Source: Aliarcobacter cibarius
GTDB lineage: Bacteria > Campylobacterota > Campylobacteria > Campylobacterales > Arcobacteraceae
Direction: 5' to 3'
DNA length: 64,000 bases
Assembly: GCF_013372265.1 (NCBI RefSeq)
Contig: NZ_CP054051.1
Coordinates: 310,001 to 374,000 of the forward strand
Shown in pieces: positions 13,901 through 20,779 of this stretch. Under the pieces are notes generated by a model that made no database searches, had not been told where the DNA came from, and saw nothing but the letters and a program-made list of their open reading frames with translations. The stretch's first letter is position 1, and each line of letters opens with the position of its first letter. The position numbers and the translations under genes were made by a program.

Positions 13901-14820
13901 CCATCAACATCTGTTACAACATAATTCACAGAAAAATTTATATTATCTTCAGTTGTGCCATCAGGATGATTTATTGCAGCTATTTGGTTAACATCATAAG
14001 TATATGTTCCTCCAACATTATTTAATGTAATAGTTATAACAGGTACACCATTTTGAATAACAGTCATTATATTACCAGTTACACTTGATGTAAATCCAAA
14101 AGAAGAATCAGCTGTAATACTACTTAAAATAACACTACCTGCTCCATTTTGACCAAAATTAACAGATAGAGGATTTCCAATACTATCAATACTTAAAGTA
14201 TCATCATCTAATGAAACATTCGGATTTATACCAGTTGTAGGAACATCATCTATAGGTAATACTTCCTCTTCAACTAGAAGTGGTCTATTATCAACAACTT
14301 CATCTATAGTAGTTGTTGTTATAACAGTATCTCTTAAATCAGTAACAATATTTGTTTCACCTGCTGTTCTATCTTCAAGTCTTACAGGAATAAGCCCAAT
14401 AGCTTCTGTTCCTTGATCACCACCTGCTGCAGGAGCTTCTTGATTAATTTGACTTTCGATTTGTTCTGGTGTTAATGTTGCTTCTGCTGTTTGTACAGGA
14501 TTTTCTTCTTGTACTCCATTATCACTTTGAGATAATAAATCAGCAACTGTTTTATCTTCAACTACTGTATCCTCTATTAGTTCTCCTGCTAATAAAGTAA
14601 TATCAAATAATTGCTCACTATTTCCAAGAATTTGTATTTCTTGAGAATTATCAGAAAGAGCTACTTTGATTGAGTTAGAATTACTATTTGATGAACTTCC
14701 AATTATTACATCACCTTCTTTAAGAATATCTCCTACTTTAGCAATTACAACCGTTCCATCTGGATGTTTAATAAAAAATGATCCATCTTTAGATGTTATT
14801 GTACCTATTGTGTTAGCCAT
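1945..14820 (-). CDS. Giant VCBS-repeat adhesin with retention module, vWA domain and RTX-like C-terminus
   Basis: The 4,291-residue protein starts at an ATG with an AAAGGAGAG ribosome site. Residues 1-80 resemble the retention module of LapA/BapA-type adhesins, which holds the N-terminus in the outer-membrane secretion channel. A Pro/Glu-rich linker and one VCBS-like domain follow. Residues about 324-3,235 are 13 units of 224 residues, each with a cadherin-like part (TPAEDTAV ... YTVTDKDGD) and a VCBS part (VDEAALSDG ... DSDGDTSAADTLTVTIKDD). Near residue 3,605 a von Willebrand A domain has the MIDAS motif DLSGS. Near 4,130-4,170 GAGDDTI and GGAGND resemble calcium-binding RTX nonapeptides, followed by a probable type I secretion signal. 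The family works in surface attachment and biofilm. No type I secretion genes are in the window. The absence of frameshifts over 12.9 kb suggests the gene is maintained. Confidence 0.93.
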   Translation of the reverse strand: MANTIGTITSKDGSFFIKHPDGTVVIAKVGDILKEGDVIIGSSSNSNSNSIKVALSDNSQEIQILGNSEQLFDITLLAGELIEDTVVEDKTVADLLSQSDNGVQEENPVQTAEATLTPEQIESQINQEAPAAGGDQGTEAIGLIPVRLEDRTAGETNIVTDLRDTVITTTTIDEVVDNRPLLVEEEVLPIDDVPTTGINPNVSLDDDTLSIDSIGNPLSVNFGQNGAGSVILSSITADSSFGFTSSVTGNIMTVIQNGVPVITITLNNVGGTYTYDVNQIAAINHPDGTTEDNINFSVNYVVTDVDGDTATGTFDIVVNDALPTAVDHTNALTPAEDTAVTVDIKGDVTAGADGVDWTDTTKVYVSTQPTNGTVVYNNDGTFTYTPTAGQEGTDSFTYTVTDKDGDIDTATVNVTLAADSTPTITTTSGAVDEAALSDGSTPLSTAETTTGTFTITTGNDSVSQVFVGTTDVTNGGTVQGTYGLLTVTNTNGAYSWSYTLGDNTLKHTTQGANIDGIEDTFSVTVKDSDGDTSAADTLTVTIKDDVVTAVDHTNALTPAEDTAVTVDIKGDVTAGADGVDWTDTTKVYVSTQPTNGTVVYNNDGTFTYTPTAGQEGTDSFTYTVTDKDGDIDTATVNVTLAADSTPTITTTSGAVDEAALSDGSTPLSTAETTTGTFTITTGNDSVSQVFVGTTDVTNGGTVQGTYGLLTVTNTNGAYSWSYTLGDNTLKHTTQGANIDGIEDTFSVTVKDSDGDTSAADTLTVTIKDDVVTAVDHTNALTPAEDTAVTVDIKGDVTAGADGVDWTDTTKVYVSTQPTNGTVVYNNDGTFTYTPTAGQEGTDSFTYTVTDKDGDIDTATVNVTLAADSTPTITTTSGAVDEAALSDGSTPLSTAETTTGTFTITTGNDSVSQVFVGTTDVTNGGTVQGTYGLLTVTNTNGAYSWSYTLGDNTLKHTTQGANIDGIEDTFSVTVKDSDGDTSAADTLTVTIKDDVVTAVDHTNALTPAEDTAVTVDIKGDVTAGADGVDWTDTTKVYVSTQPTNGTVVYNNDGTFTYTPTAGQEGTDSFTYTVTDKDGDIDTATVNVTLAADSTPTITTTSGAVDEAALSDGSTPLSTAETTTGTFTITTGNDSVSQVFVGTTDVTNGGTVQGTYGLLTVTNTNGAYSWSYTLGDNTLKHTTQGANIDGIEDTFSVTVKDSDGDTSAADTLTVTIKDDVVTAVDHTNALTPAEDTAVTVDIKGDVTAGADGVDWTDTTKVYVSTQPTNGTVVYNNDGTFTYTPTAGQEGTDSFTYTVTDKDGDIDTATVNVTLAADSTPTITTTSGAVDEAALSDGSTPLSTAETTTGTFTITTGNDSVSQVFVGTTDVTNGGTVQGTYGLLTVTNTNGAYSWSYTLGDNTLKHTTQGANIDGIEDTFSVTVKDSDGDTSAADTLTVTIKDDVVTAVDHTNALTPAEDTAVTVDIKGDVTAGADGVDWTDTTKVYVSTQPTNGTVVYNNDGTFTYTPTAGQEGTDSFTYTVTDKDGDIDTATVNVTLAADSTPTITTTSGAVDEAALSDGSTPLSTAETTTGTFTITTGNDSVSQVFVGTTDVTNGGTVQGTYGLLTVTNTNGAYSWSYTLGDNTLKHTTQGANIDGIEDTFSVTVKDSDGDTSAADTLTVTIKDDVVTAVDHTNALTPAEDTAVTVDIKGDVTAGADGVDWTDTTKVYVSTQPTNGTVVYNNDGTFTYTPTAGQEGTDSFTYTVTDKDGDIDTATVNVTLAADSTPTITTTSGAVDEAALSDGSTPLSTAETTTGTFTITTGNDSVSQVFVGTTDVTNGGTVQGTYGLLTVTNTNGAYSWSYTLGDNTLKHTTQGANIDGIEDTFSVTVKDSDGDTSAADTLTVTIKDDVVTAVDHTNALTPAEDTAVTVDIKGDVTAGADGVDWTDTTKVYVSTQPTNGTVVYNNDGTFTYTPTAGQEGTDSFTYTVTDKDGDIDTATVNVTLAADSTPTITTTSGAVDEAALSDGSTPLSTAETTTGTFTITTGNDSVSQVFVGTTDVTNGGTVQGTYGLLTVTNTNGAYSWSYTLGDNTLKHTTQGANIDGIEDTFSVTVKDSDGDTSAADTLTVTIKDDVVTAVDHTNALTPAEDTAVTVDIKGDVTAGADGVDWTDTTKVYVSTQPTNGTVVYNNDGTFTYTPTAGQEGTDSFTYTVTDKDGDIDTATVNVTLAADSTPTITTTSGAVDEAALSDGSTPLSTAETTTGTFTITTGNDSVSQVFVGTTDVTNGGTVQGTYGLLTVTNTNGAYSWSYTLGDNTLKHTTQGANIDGIEDTFSVTVKDSDGDTSAADTLTVTIKDDVVTAVDHTNALTPAEDTAVTVDIKGDVTAGADGVDWTDTTKVYVSTQPTNGTVVYNNDGTFTYTPTAGQEGTDSFTYTVTDKDGDIDTATVNVTLAADSTPTITTTSGAVDEAALSDGSTPLSTAETTTGTFTITTGNDSVSQVFVGTTDVTNGGTVQGTYGLLTVTNTNGAYSWSYTLGDNTLKHTTQGANIDGIEDTFSVTVKDSDGDTSAADTLTVTIKDDVVTAVDHTNALTPAEDTAVTVDIKGDVTAGADGVDWTDTTKVYVSTQPTNGTVVYNNDGTFTYTPTAGQEGTDSFTYTVTDKDGDIDTATVNVTLAADSTPTITTTSGAVDEAALSDGSTPLSTAETTTGTFTITTGNDSVSQVFVGTTDVTNGGTVQGTYGLLTVTNTNGAYSWSYTLGDNTLKHTTQGANIDGIEDTFSVTVKDSDGDTSAADTLTVTIKDDVVTAVDHTNALTPAEDTAVTVDIKGDVTAGADGVDWTDTTKVYVSTQPTNGTVVYNNDGTFTYTPTAGQEGTDSFTYTVTDKDGDIDTATVNVTLAADSTPTITTTSGAVDEAALSDGSTPLSTAETTTGTFTITTGNDSVSQVFVGTTDVTNGGTVQGTYGLLTVTNTNGAYSWSYTLGDNTLKHTTQGANIDGIEDTFSVTVKDSDGDTSAADTLTVTIKDDVVTAVDHTNALTPAEDTAVTVDIKGDVTAGADGVDWTDTTKVYVSTQPTNGTVVYNNDGTFTYTPTAGQEGTDSFTYTVTDKDGDIDTATVNVTLAADSTPTITTTSGAVDEAALSDGSTPLSTAETTTGTFTITTGNDSVSQVFVGTTDVTNGGTVQGTYGLLTVTNTNGAYSWSYTLGDNTLKHTTQGANIDGIEDTFSVTVKDSDGDTSAADTLTVTIKDDVPTVNFTDAINNTTTPTIAIGTWSETIGADNNSMTLGADVELNWVKVNNVLIPTTTFTFDNSSNTGSGTFVYNGTTYNFDLTLNDNGTYKVVAASLPQTVEISYNEFSSSIKASGPTDTYIVEYQDAVTKDIYSAKIYAEVEGNSLTLVNYVNSTTTNIISSTTVGSTINVSGTGIGLSNNLLESYYKNGVYTSESLYFNPDNETNLITLNFTGTGENSFNTGDVIYIELTGVDGTTKQTILLDSVHGDFIVNSDKSLTPISNTYTGGNLSSYSVSLSNGEAIDYVRVTTGFNGTNTTSVKVAFSYSVSETVIFNEDLSMNFTATITDADNDQNSTDFDVQFNKVDLIPESTDKVFDMTLGDTRETVNVVITLDLSGSMDDDINDTKRLALAKDAIKNMLNAYADNYIVNVKLVTFSDSGTSYDWILNDVNSAIATVNSLNTGNSTNYEAGVSATYSNYTEPTADKTVAYFISDGAPTSENNEGRDVWFNVGTDSESGWLDTSYKTAWNTFVDTYVDELNVIAVNSGRFSTTYLDALASAEQGNTTIVITDEYQLSNILVNLASEQISGNAYSTISGGNGVISIDAIEVNGTTYNASDYTSSNNTVTINNWNGTLTFNFSNGAYTYVTSADKFIQDLEKSFKVFASDEDGDTTSFDVKINVDIDDTASTPTLDMNISDVEVVSTLNPIPVATYENTTIADGNTYSKVISLGSAYANKTVTVSFDARSNSRWEGDDTFRVYNGTVNSNNLVKSYNDDFNVDNYTFTVVLNSNGEATINFVSGSTADAETVSLSDFKVLSSVESYHYTIALDAGLTDNGETLSDITLDNLPVGVTIDGLTANVDGSYTIDINSSGDATVTLISSTQLDLSSLNSITASVTSKDGTDSSTITVNKDFIVSIEAGAGDDTIDYNGTEKLIDGGAGNDVLKLMNGDDIDFSNLDNSIIKNIEKIDLSSDTSANLLTKLTLSDVMDMTPQEAGITHVDTGIKSTDHILKITAGSNDMVNLIDKGLVDNTSDNWVKSNNTFTDTDNTVYNVFTSNEDSSYKVLIQNTIETTITNS
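5115..13850 (-). repeat. 13 tandem copies of a 672-bp coding repeat
   Basis: The same landmark sequence recurs every 672 bases at 5121, 5793, 6465 and so on to 13185, giving 13 copies (8,736 bases). The copies read as identical by eye over the lines compared, including silent positions. 672 is divisible by three, so copy-number change by recombination would keep the frame. Each unit encodes one cadherin-like and one VCBS domain (224 residues). Confidence 0.95.
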
Positions 14821-14888
14821 AGTCTCTCCTTTTAATTTTTATATAACGTAGTATATATCTTTTAGAAAGTAAAATCTATTGTACTTGA

Positions 14889-15691
14889 GTGCAAAATAAT
14901 CTATTTTTTATTAATATAAAATTACCTATTTGCATTAAAAAAATTATTACAAAAAATTTCATAAAAAATAAAAATATATTTAAATTTAAAATTAAAATAA
15001 CTTTAACACTAATCTTTTCAATAAATCTTTTTGCAAATGATTTAGAAATTGAAAAAATCTTTAAAAATAAAAAGGTTGAAGGAACAATAGTAATCAAATC
15101 TTTAAATCAAAACAAAAGTTATATTTATAATAAACAAAGAGCAGAAACTTTTTTATCTCCGGCATCGTCTTTTAAAATACCACATACTTTAATAGCTTTA
15201 AATGAAGGAGTTGTCAGTGAAGATTCTGTGATTACTTGGGATAAAGTAATAAGCCCTGTTAAGTCTTGCAATAATGATCAAACACTAAAATCTGCTTTTA
15301 AAAATTCTTGTATTTGGTGTTATCGAGAGTTTGCTTCAAAAATAGAATTATCAAAATATAAAGAATATTTAAAACAAATGGATTATGGTAATAAAATTAT
15401 TGGAAATGATATAAAAAATTTTTGAAAAAATTATATAAAAATGATTTACCTTTTAAGAAAAAAGATATTAATACTTTAAAAAATATAATGATAGATGAAA
15501 AAAATGAGAATTATACATTAAGAGCAAAAACTGCTTGGGAAGGAAGATATGGTTGGTATGTTGGTTATGTAGAAACTAAAAATGATGTTTGGTTTTTTGC
15601 TATGAATATTGACACAAAATCAAAAGATGATTTACCAAAAAGAAAAGCTATAACTTTAGAAACTCTAAAATTAAAAGAAATTATACATTAA
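14889..15691 (+). pseudogene. Decayed class D (OXA-like) beta-lactamase gene
   Basis: Two frames together give most of a class D beta-lactamase, a periplasmic serine enzyme that hydrolyses beta-lactams. The first frame (to 15425) has a hydrophobic signal-peptide-like segment ending in LFAND, the active-site SSFK (SxxK) in SPASSFKIPHT, and the YGN motif. It then stops at a TGA just after GNDIKNF. The second frame, from about 15422, resumes with KKLYKNDLPF and contains AKTAWEGRYGWYVGYVE, the KTG region with Ala in place of Gly. About 15-20 residues of the family (FWL ... EQ region) are missing at the junction, so a small deletion also shifted the frame. No ATG precedes the signal peptide at a normal position; a GTG at 14889 is the only upstream start. 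Confidence 0.8.
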
Positions 15692-15700
15692 AGAATCCAT

Positions 15701-15730
15701 ATTCCTTTAATAAATTTATATTAAAGGAAT
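15701..15730. terminator. Perfect hairpin after the beta-lactamase remnant
   Basis: Two perfectly complementary 12-base arms (15701-15712 and 15719-15730) enclose a six-base loop. The stem is AT-rich and there is no long T tract after it, so it may be a weak terminator or an mRNA-stabilising hairpin. Confidence 0.45.
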
Positions 15731-15741
15731 AATATAAAAAG

Positions 15742-15804
15742 AGTGTGATGAAGTCTAAAATTTTGACTTAATTGAAAAAACTTCACACTTCATTACACTT
15801 TTTG
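15742..15804 (+). terminator. Probable rho-independent terminator
   Basis: The arms AGTGTGATGAAGT (15742-15754) and ACTTCATTACACT (15787-15799) pair with one G-U position across a 32-base loop, followed by a run of T. The position fits termination of the beta-lactamase transcript before the GGDEF gene. Confidence 0.5.
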
Positions 15805-15871
15805 TTTATAATAATTCTAAATTCTTTATAAATCAAAATATTTACAAAATTATTATAAGTCAGGATATAAA

Positions 15872-18139
15872 TTGAAATTTACTTTATTAATATTTATTTT
15901 ACTAACAAATCTTATATATGCAAAAACTCTAGACAAGGTTTCTATTCAGTTTAACTGGAAATATCAATTCGAGTTTGCAGGTTTTATAGCTGCAAAAGAA
16001 AAAGGTTTCTACAATGATGTGAATTTAGAAGTTGAATTTAAAGAATATGATTTACAAACAGATATTATGTATGATGTTTTAAATCAAAAAACTACTTATG
16101 GAATTTCAAATTCAAATGTAGTTTTAGACAAAAGTAAAATAGCACCAATAGTTTTATTAGCTACTTATTTACAAAAATCTCCACTGGTTTTAGTGACGCA
16201 ACCATCTATAAAGCATCCTAATCAATTAATAGGTAAAACTATCATGGGTGGAAAAGATGAGTTAAAATATAGTTCTATTGCACTTTTATTTTCACATTTT
16301 GGAATAAATAATATAAATAGTGGTTTTAATAGTAATAAATATGATTTAAATGATTTTATTGAAGGAAAAGTAGACGCAATAACAGCTTTTAGATCAAATC
16401 AATTATATGAACTTGATAAAAAAGGAATTTCATACAATATAATTGACCCTATTGATTACGGATTTGTTGTTAATGCATTAAATTTATATACTTCAAAAAA
16501 AGAAGCATTAGAAAATAAAAATAGAACATTAAAATTCATAGAAGCAACTAATAAAGGTTGGGAATATGCTTTAAACAATTCTGAAGAAATAGTTGATATT
16601 TTAATTTCAAAATATAAAGTTGAAAAATCTAAAGAAGCTTTACTTTATGAAGCAAAAATTATAAAAGAGCTTGTGATGAGGGATTTATATCCTATTGGAA
16701 AAGTAAGTTCTGACTTAGGTAAAAGATTGCTAAAACAACTTATTTATTCAGGTGCAATAGATCAAAATCAAAAAATAGAACCTATTTTTTTCGATAATGA
16801 TTTTGAACGAAATATAAATGATTTTTTTCTAACAAAATCTCAAAGAAATTATTTAGAAAATAAAAAAATTATTAATCTTTGTGTAGATCCAGATTGGTAT
16901 CCAATAGAATATGTAAAAGATAAGAAATTATATGGGTTTACATCTGATATTGTAAAATTATTTCAAGAGCAAATTCAAACAAAAATAGATTTAGTTTTAA
17001 CAAAGGATTGGAATGAATCTTTAGAAGCTGCAAAAAATAGACAATGTGATATTATTTCAGGGATATCTGCTGATTTCGAAAGAGAAAAATTCTTAAATTT
17101 TACACAACCTTTACTCTCACTACCAATTTTAATGGCAACTCAAAATGATAAACCATTTATTCAAGATATCTCCTTAATAAAAGAAAAAGTTGGTATTTTA
17201 AAAGGGCATTTTGCATTAAGTTATCTAAAAGAAAAATTTCCAAATATAGAATGGATAGAAGTATCTTCAATGAATATTGGACTTAAATTAGTAGAAAGAA
17301 ATGAAATTTATGGTTTTATTGATAATTCATTAGTCTTATCATCAACTATCCAAAAAGAATTCGCAAATAGTTTAAAAATTGGATACAGATTTGATATTGA
17401 AGACCGAATCAGTATTGGTATAAGAAACGATGAACCAATCTTATATGAAATTTTTAACAATTTAGTTAATGATTTGGATGAAGAAAAAAAACAATTATTT
17501 CTAAATAATTGGACAAAAATTGTTGAACAAGTAGGAATATTTACTTCTAAAGAAATAGTTATTTTTTCCATAGTAATAACTCTATTCTTATTTAGTCTAA
17601 TGTTTTATCAAATTAAATTAAAAAAATTAAATAAAGAATTGGAGAAACTATCTTCAACAGATAAATTAACAGGGCTTAATAATCGTTTCGAAATTGATAA
17701 AAAATTAATCTTAGAAAAAGAGAAAGTAAATAGAAATAATAAATATTCATGTAGTTTAATACTAATTGATGTTGACCATTTTAAAAAAATAAATGATACA
17801 TTAGGTCATTTAGCAGGAGATGAAATTTTAAAAGAAGTATCAAATTTGTTTATAAATAATTTTAGAAAAACAGATGCTATTGGAAGATGGGGAGGTGAAG
17901 AATTTATGATAATACTTCCATTTACAACAAAAAAACAAGCTAAAATCGTGGCTGAAAATATAAGAGTAGCTGTTGAAAATAAAATATTTTCTCAAAAAAC
18001 AAATGATCCTGTAACTATAAGTTTAGGAGTAGGAGAACTTTTAAGAAATAAAACTATAGAACAAACCTTATATAGTATTGACAAGGCCCTATATATTGCA
18101 AAAGAAAAAGGTAGAAATAAAATAGAAGTTACTAGTTAA
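15872..18139 (+). CDS. NMT1/SBP-type periplasmic sensor with GGDEF diguanylate cyclase domain
   Basis: This 755-residue membrane protein starts at TTG with a weak AGGA site. It has a signal peptide (1-18), then an NMT1/THI5-like binding domain (about 20-310) with IQFNWKYQFEFAGFIAAKEKGFY. A family-3 solute-binding domain follows (about 330-555, with INLCVDPDWYPIEY), then one membrane segment near 567-587. A GGDEF domain (about 605-755) contains the active motif GGEEF at residues 674-678 and an RxxD inhibitory site five residues before it. By family knowledge it would sense small ligands outside the inner membrane and make cyclic di-GMP inside. The ligand is unknown; NMT1 domains often bind pyrimidine or thiamine precursors. 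It stands just before the TonB-receptor operon. Confidence 0.9.
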   Translation: MKFTLLIFILLTNLIYAKTLDKVSIQFNWKYQFEFAGFIAAKEKGFYNDVNLEVEFKEYDLQTDIMYDVLNQKTTYGISNSNVVLDKSKIAPIVLLATYLQKSPLVLVTQPSIKHPNQLIGKTIMGGKDELKYSSIALLFSHFGINNINSGFNSNKYDLNDFIEGKVDAITAFRSNQLYELDKKGISYNIIDPIDYGFVVNALNLYTSKKEALENKNRTLKFIEATNKGWEYALNNSEEIVDILISKYKVEKSKEALLYEAKIIKELVMRDLYPIGKVSSDLGKRLLKQLIYSGAIDQNQKIEPIFFDNDFERNINDFFLTKSQRNYLENKKIINLCVDPDWYPIEYVKDKKLYGFTSDIVKLFQEQIQTKIDLVLTKDWNESLEAAKNRQCDIISGISADFEREKFLNFTQPLLSLPILMATQNDKPFIQDISLIKEKVGILKGHFALSYLKEKFPNIEWIEVSSMNIGLKLVERNEIYGFIDNSLVLSSTIQKEFANSLKIGYRFDIEDRISIGIRNDEPILYEIFNNLVNDLDEEKKQLFLNNWTKIVEQVGIFTSKEIVIFSIVITLFLFSLMFYQIKLKKLNKELEKLSSTDKLTGLNNRFEIDKKLILEKEKVNRNNKYSCSLILIDVDHFKKINDTLGHLAGDEILKEVSNLFINNFRKTDAIGRWGGEEFMIILPFTTKKQAKIVAENIRVAVENKIFSQKTNDPVTISLGVGELLRNKTIEQTLYSIDKALYIAKEKGRNKIEVTS

Positions 18140-18225
18140 TTTCTTTTTTATTTTAAGTAATGCTGAGAAATTCTTTATTGAAAAATGGTTATTATAATGT
18201 TTAAAAATTTTATTAAAGTTGAAAT

Positions 18226-20253
18226 ATGTATATAAAAAAACTATTTTTCCCTCTAATTTTTCCATTATCTTTGTTTTCCCAAGAACTAGATAATATATTA
18301 AATGATTTAAATGAGTATAGTGATAAAACTCATTTAAATATTAATTATAAACCAACTGCAATGACTGTTTTATATGGTAATGATTTAGAATCTTTAGGAA
18401 TAAATACACTAAGTGAAGCTTTAGATTTTATTCCTGGAATTCAAACATATTCAGGAACAGGATCTAATTCTTATATATCAATTCGTGGACAAACTCAACC
18501 CTTTAACACTATTTATGAAAAAATTGGATTTTTTATAAATAATATTAGTATAGGACCAAACTATTATCAAAATTTTCCTATTAGCTTAATAGATAGAATA
18601 GAGATATCAAAAGGCTCAACATTAGGTTTAAATAATCCTCACAGTTTTATAGCTAACGTTAATATTATTACTAAAAGTTCCATTGAAAATTCAAATAATA
18701 TTAGTTTGCAAACAGGAAGTTTTGATAAAAGATTTTCATCCCTATCTTTAAATGAAAAGCTTGGTTCTTATAATATGGGGTTAGGATTTTTCTATTTAAA
18801 AGATAATAAAAAAGTAGATGCTCCTAGTGCAAATTTAACTACAGAACAGTTTGGTACATCTTTTGACAGAAAAAAAGAATCATTAGAAGGAAAAGAAGAT
18901 ATTGGATTTTTATTATCTTTTAAAAATGATAACTTTGAGTTCTCTAATACATATATAAAAAGTAATATACAAAATAATTATGGTTTTTTCAATCTATTAG
19001 ATTTTAATGATGATGGCTATTCAGAATATGAAACAATTTCAAGTGAATTGAAATATACAAAAGATATTTCAGAAAATAATATTTTTGAATCTAAAATAGG
19101 TATTTTAGAAAATAACTATAATTTTAATTCATATTTCTATAAACTTGAACCAAACAATATTGGTTTATATAATCCACACTTTGGAATTGATTATACAAAG
19201 AGGGAAAAATATTTATCTTTTCTAATCAAAAACAAAACATTTAATAATCATGAAATTGATTTTGGAATAAATGTTTCAAGAAACTCTATTGTAAAAAATG
19301 ATTTTTATACAAATGTTGATGAAGACTATAAAATAGGAAGTTTAATAGCTGGGAAGTATTATCCAAATTCACCTAATCTTACGAAATTTAGTGGTAATGA
19401 TGGGAATATTTCAAATATAGATGATAAAACAAATATCTCTTATTATATAAATGATACATATTCATATACTGATAATTTAACTTTTTCTTTTTTAGCAAAA
19501 ATTGATGATTTTAAAGATTTTGATAATTCTAAAAGCTTTAAAGTAGGAACTGTATATTCAAACGATAATACTAATATATACAAATTTATTCTTTCAAAAT
19601 CAAGTAAAATTCCTTCTAATACAGAAGATTCAATGGTTGGACATTTAAACCTTTATGGTAATGAAGATTTAAAAAATGAAGATTTAAAAAGTGCTGAATT
19701 AATATATATTTATAGCGATAATAAAGATAAACTTAAATTAAATCTATTTTATTCAATTTATGAAAATAGTATTGATATAAAAGAATTTGAAACTAATAAA
19801 TATACTTACATGAACGAAAGTAGTAATCTCGATAACTATGGTTTAGAAGCCGAGTATTCAAAACTATTTGAAAATCGATCTAAAATATTTTTGAATAGTT
19901 CTTATAATGTTTTTGAATATAAAAATAGTTCTTATAACTTAGATATAAATACTCCAATTGTTTCAAAATTTACAACAAAATTAGGTTATATTTATCCTAT
20001 AACTTCAAAATTTACAATTAGCCCTCTTTTGAGATACTATGGAAGTAAAAATCTATTAAATGGAGAAGAAATTAATGATGTTTTATTAACTGATTTAAAT
20101 TTAATACATAAATTTTCAAAACATTCAAAACTTTCATTTGGAGTTAAAAATTTATTTGATCAAACTTATTATTATTATGGATATCAAACTAAAGATGAAA
20201 ATATGCTAAGAGAAGGAAAAACTTGGTTCACAAGTTTTAGCTATGATTTTTAG
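18226..20253 (+). CDS. TonB-dependent outer-membrane receptor
   Basis: The 675-residue protein has a signal peptide ending near LFSQ and a plug domain (about 45-160) with LSEALDFIPGIQTYSGTG and SYISIRGQ. A long beta-barrel region follows, with the typical C-terminal block GVKNLFDQTYYYYGY and a terminal aromatic residue (YDF). This is the architecture of TonB-dependent receptors, which import iron chelates, cobalamin or other large ligands across the outer membrane. The ligand cannot be told here. It overlaps the next gene by 11 bases, and the following genes overlap in turn, so the receptor is the first gene of a signalling operon. Confidence 0.9.
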   Translation: MYIKKLFFPLIFPLSLFSQELDNILNDLNEYSDKTHLNINYKPTAMTVLYGNDLESLGINTLSEALDFIPGIQTYSGTGSNSYISIRGQTQPFNTIYEKIGFFINNISIGPNYYQNFPISLIDRIEISKGSTLGLNNPHSFIANVNIITKSSIENSNNISLQTGSFDKRFSSLSLNEKLGSYNMGLGFFYLKDNKKVDAPSANLTTEQFGTSFDRKKESLEGKEDIGFLLSFKNDNFEFSNTYIKSNIQNNYGFFNLLDFNDDGYSEYETISSELKYTKDISENNIFESKIGILENNYNFNSYFYKLEPNNIGLYNPHFGIDYTKREKYLSFLIKNKTFNNHEIDFGINVSRNSIVKNDFYTNVDEDYKIGSLIAGKYYPNSPNLTKFSGNDGNISNIDDKTNISYYINDTYSYTDNLTFSFLAKIDDFKDFDNSKSFKVGTVYSNDNTNIYKFILSKSSKIPSNTEDSMVGHLNLYGNEDLKNEDLKSAELIYIYSDNKDKLKLNLFYSIYENSIDIKEFETNKYTYMNESSNLDNYGLEAEYSKLFENRSKIFLNSSYNVFEYKNSSYNLDINTPIVSKFTTKLGYIYPITSKFTISPLLRYYGSKNLLNGEEINDVLLTDLNLIHKFSKHSKLSFGVKNLFDQTYYYYGYQTKDENMLREGKTWFTSFSYDF

Positions 20254-20779
20254 AAAAATACTCCTTATACTCTCTCTACAATTTTCACTTTTTGCGAATA
20301 GTGTTTACAACTTAAATCTTTTAGATTTCCAAGCAAAAGTATTCCCAAAAATTATAATTTCCGATAACAATTTTGAAAACAAACTTGTTAAAAATAAGAT
20401 AATTCTTTCTATCTTATATGAAGATATAGATTATGATATTGCGGAAATTTTAAAAGATAAAATAGAAAAGAACTATAGTTCTTTAAAAGATTATACCTTT
20501 GAAGTAGAGATTTTAAAATATAATGAATTCGATGTTAAAAATTTAAGTACAGCTTATTTATTCTTGTTAGGAAAAAAAGAAAAACTTTTAGAAATATCAA
20601 AGATTTTAGAAAATAACAATAGGCTTAGTTTTGCTTATGATGATAGTTATTTGAAATTTGGTTTAATTTTTGGATTAACTATATCATCAAAAATAGATAT
20701 ATTTTTAAATATAGAAGCCCTAAAAAACAGCAAAATAGAACTTCAAAATTCCATATTTAGTGTGATAAAAATAAAATGA
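20243..20779 (+). CDS. YfiR-like (DUF4154-type) periplasmic protein
   Basis: The 178-residue protein has a signal peptide (MIFRKILLILSLQFSLFANS) and a small soluble domain. The C-terminal stretch LKFGLIFGLTISSKIDIFLNIEALKNS followed by a short helix resembles the end of YfiR/DUF4154 proteins, where a strand and an N-x-x-A helix recur. YfiR proteins are periplasmic repressors of membrane-bound signalling enzymes such as the cyclase YfiN. The gene overlaps the TonB receptor before it and the histidine kinase after it (ATGA overlap), so it is probably made with them and may carry the receptor's signal to the kinase. Family assignment is tentative. Confidence 0.55.
   Translation: MIFRKILLILSLQFSLFANSVYNLNLLDFQAKVFPKIIISDNNFENKLVKNKIILSILYEDIDYDIAEILKDKIEKNYSSLKDYTFEVEILKYNEFDVKNLSTAYLFLLGKKEKLLEISKILENNNRLSFAYDDSYLKFGLIFGLTISSKIDIFLNIEALKNSKIELQNSIFSVIKIK

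Noticed and set aside
13837-14851. Plus-strand open frames opposite the adhesin gene start
   Set aside because: They are antisense to the well-supported 4,291-residue gene and have low-complexity or unrelated translations.
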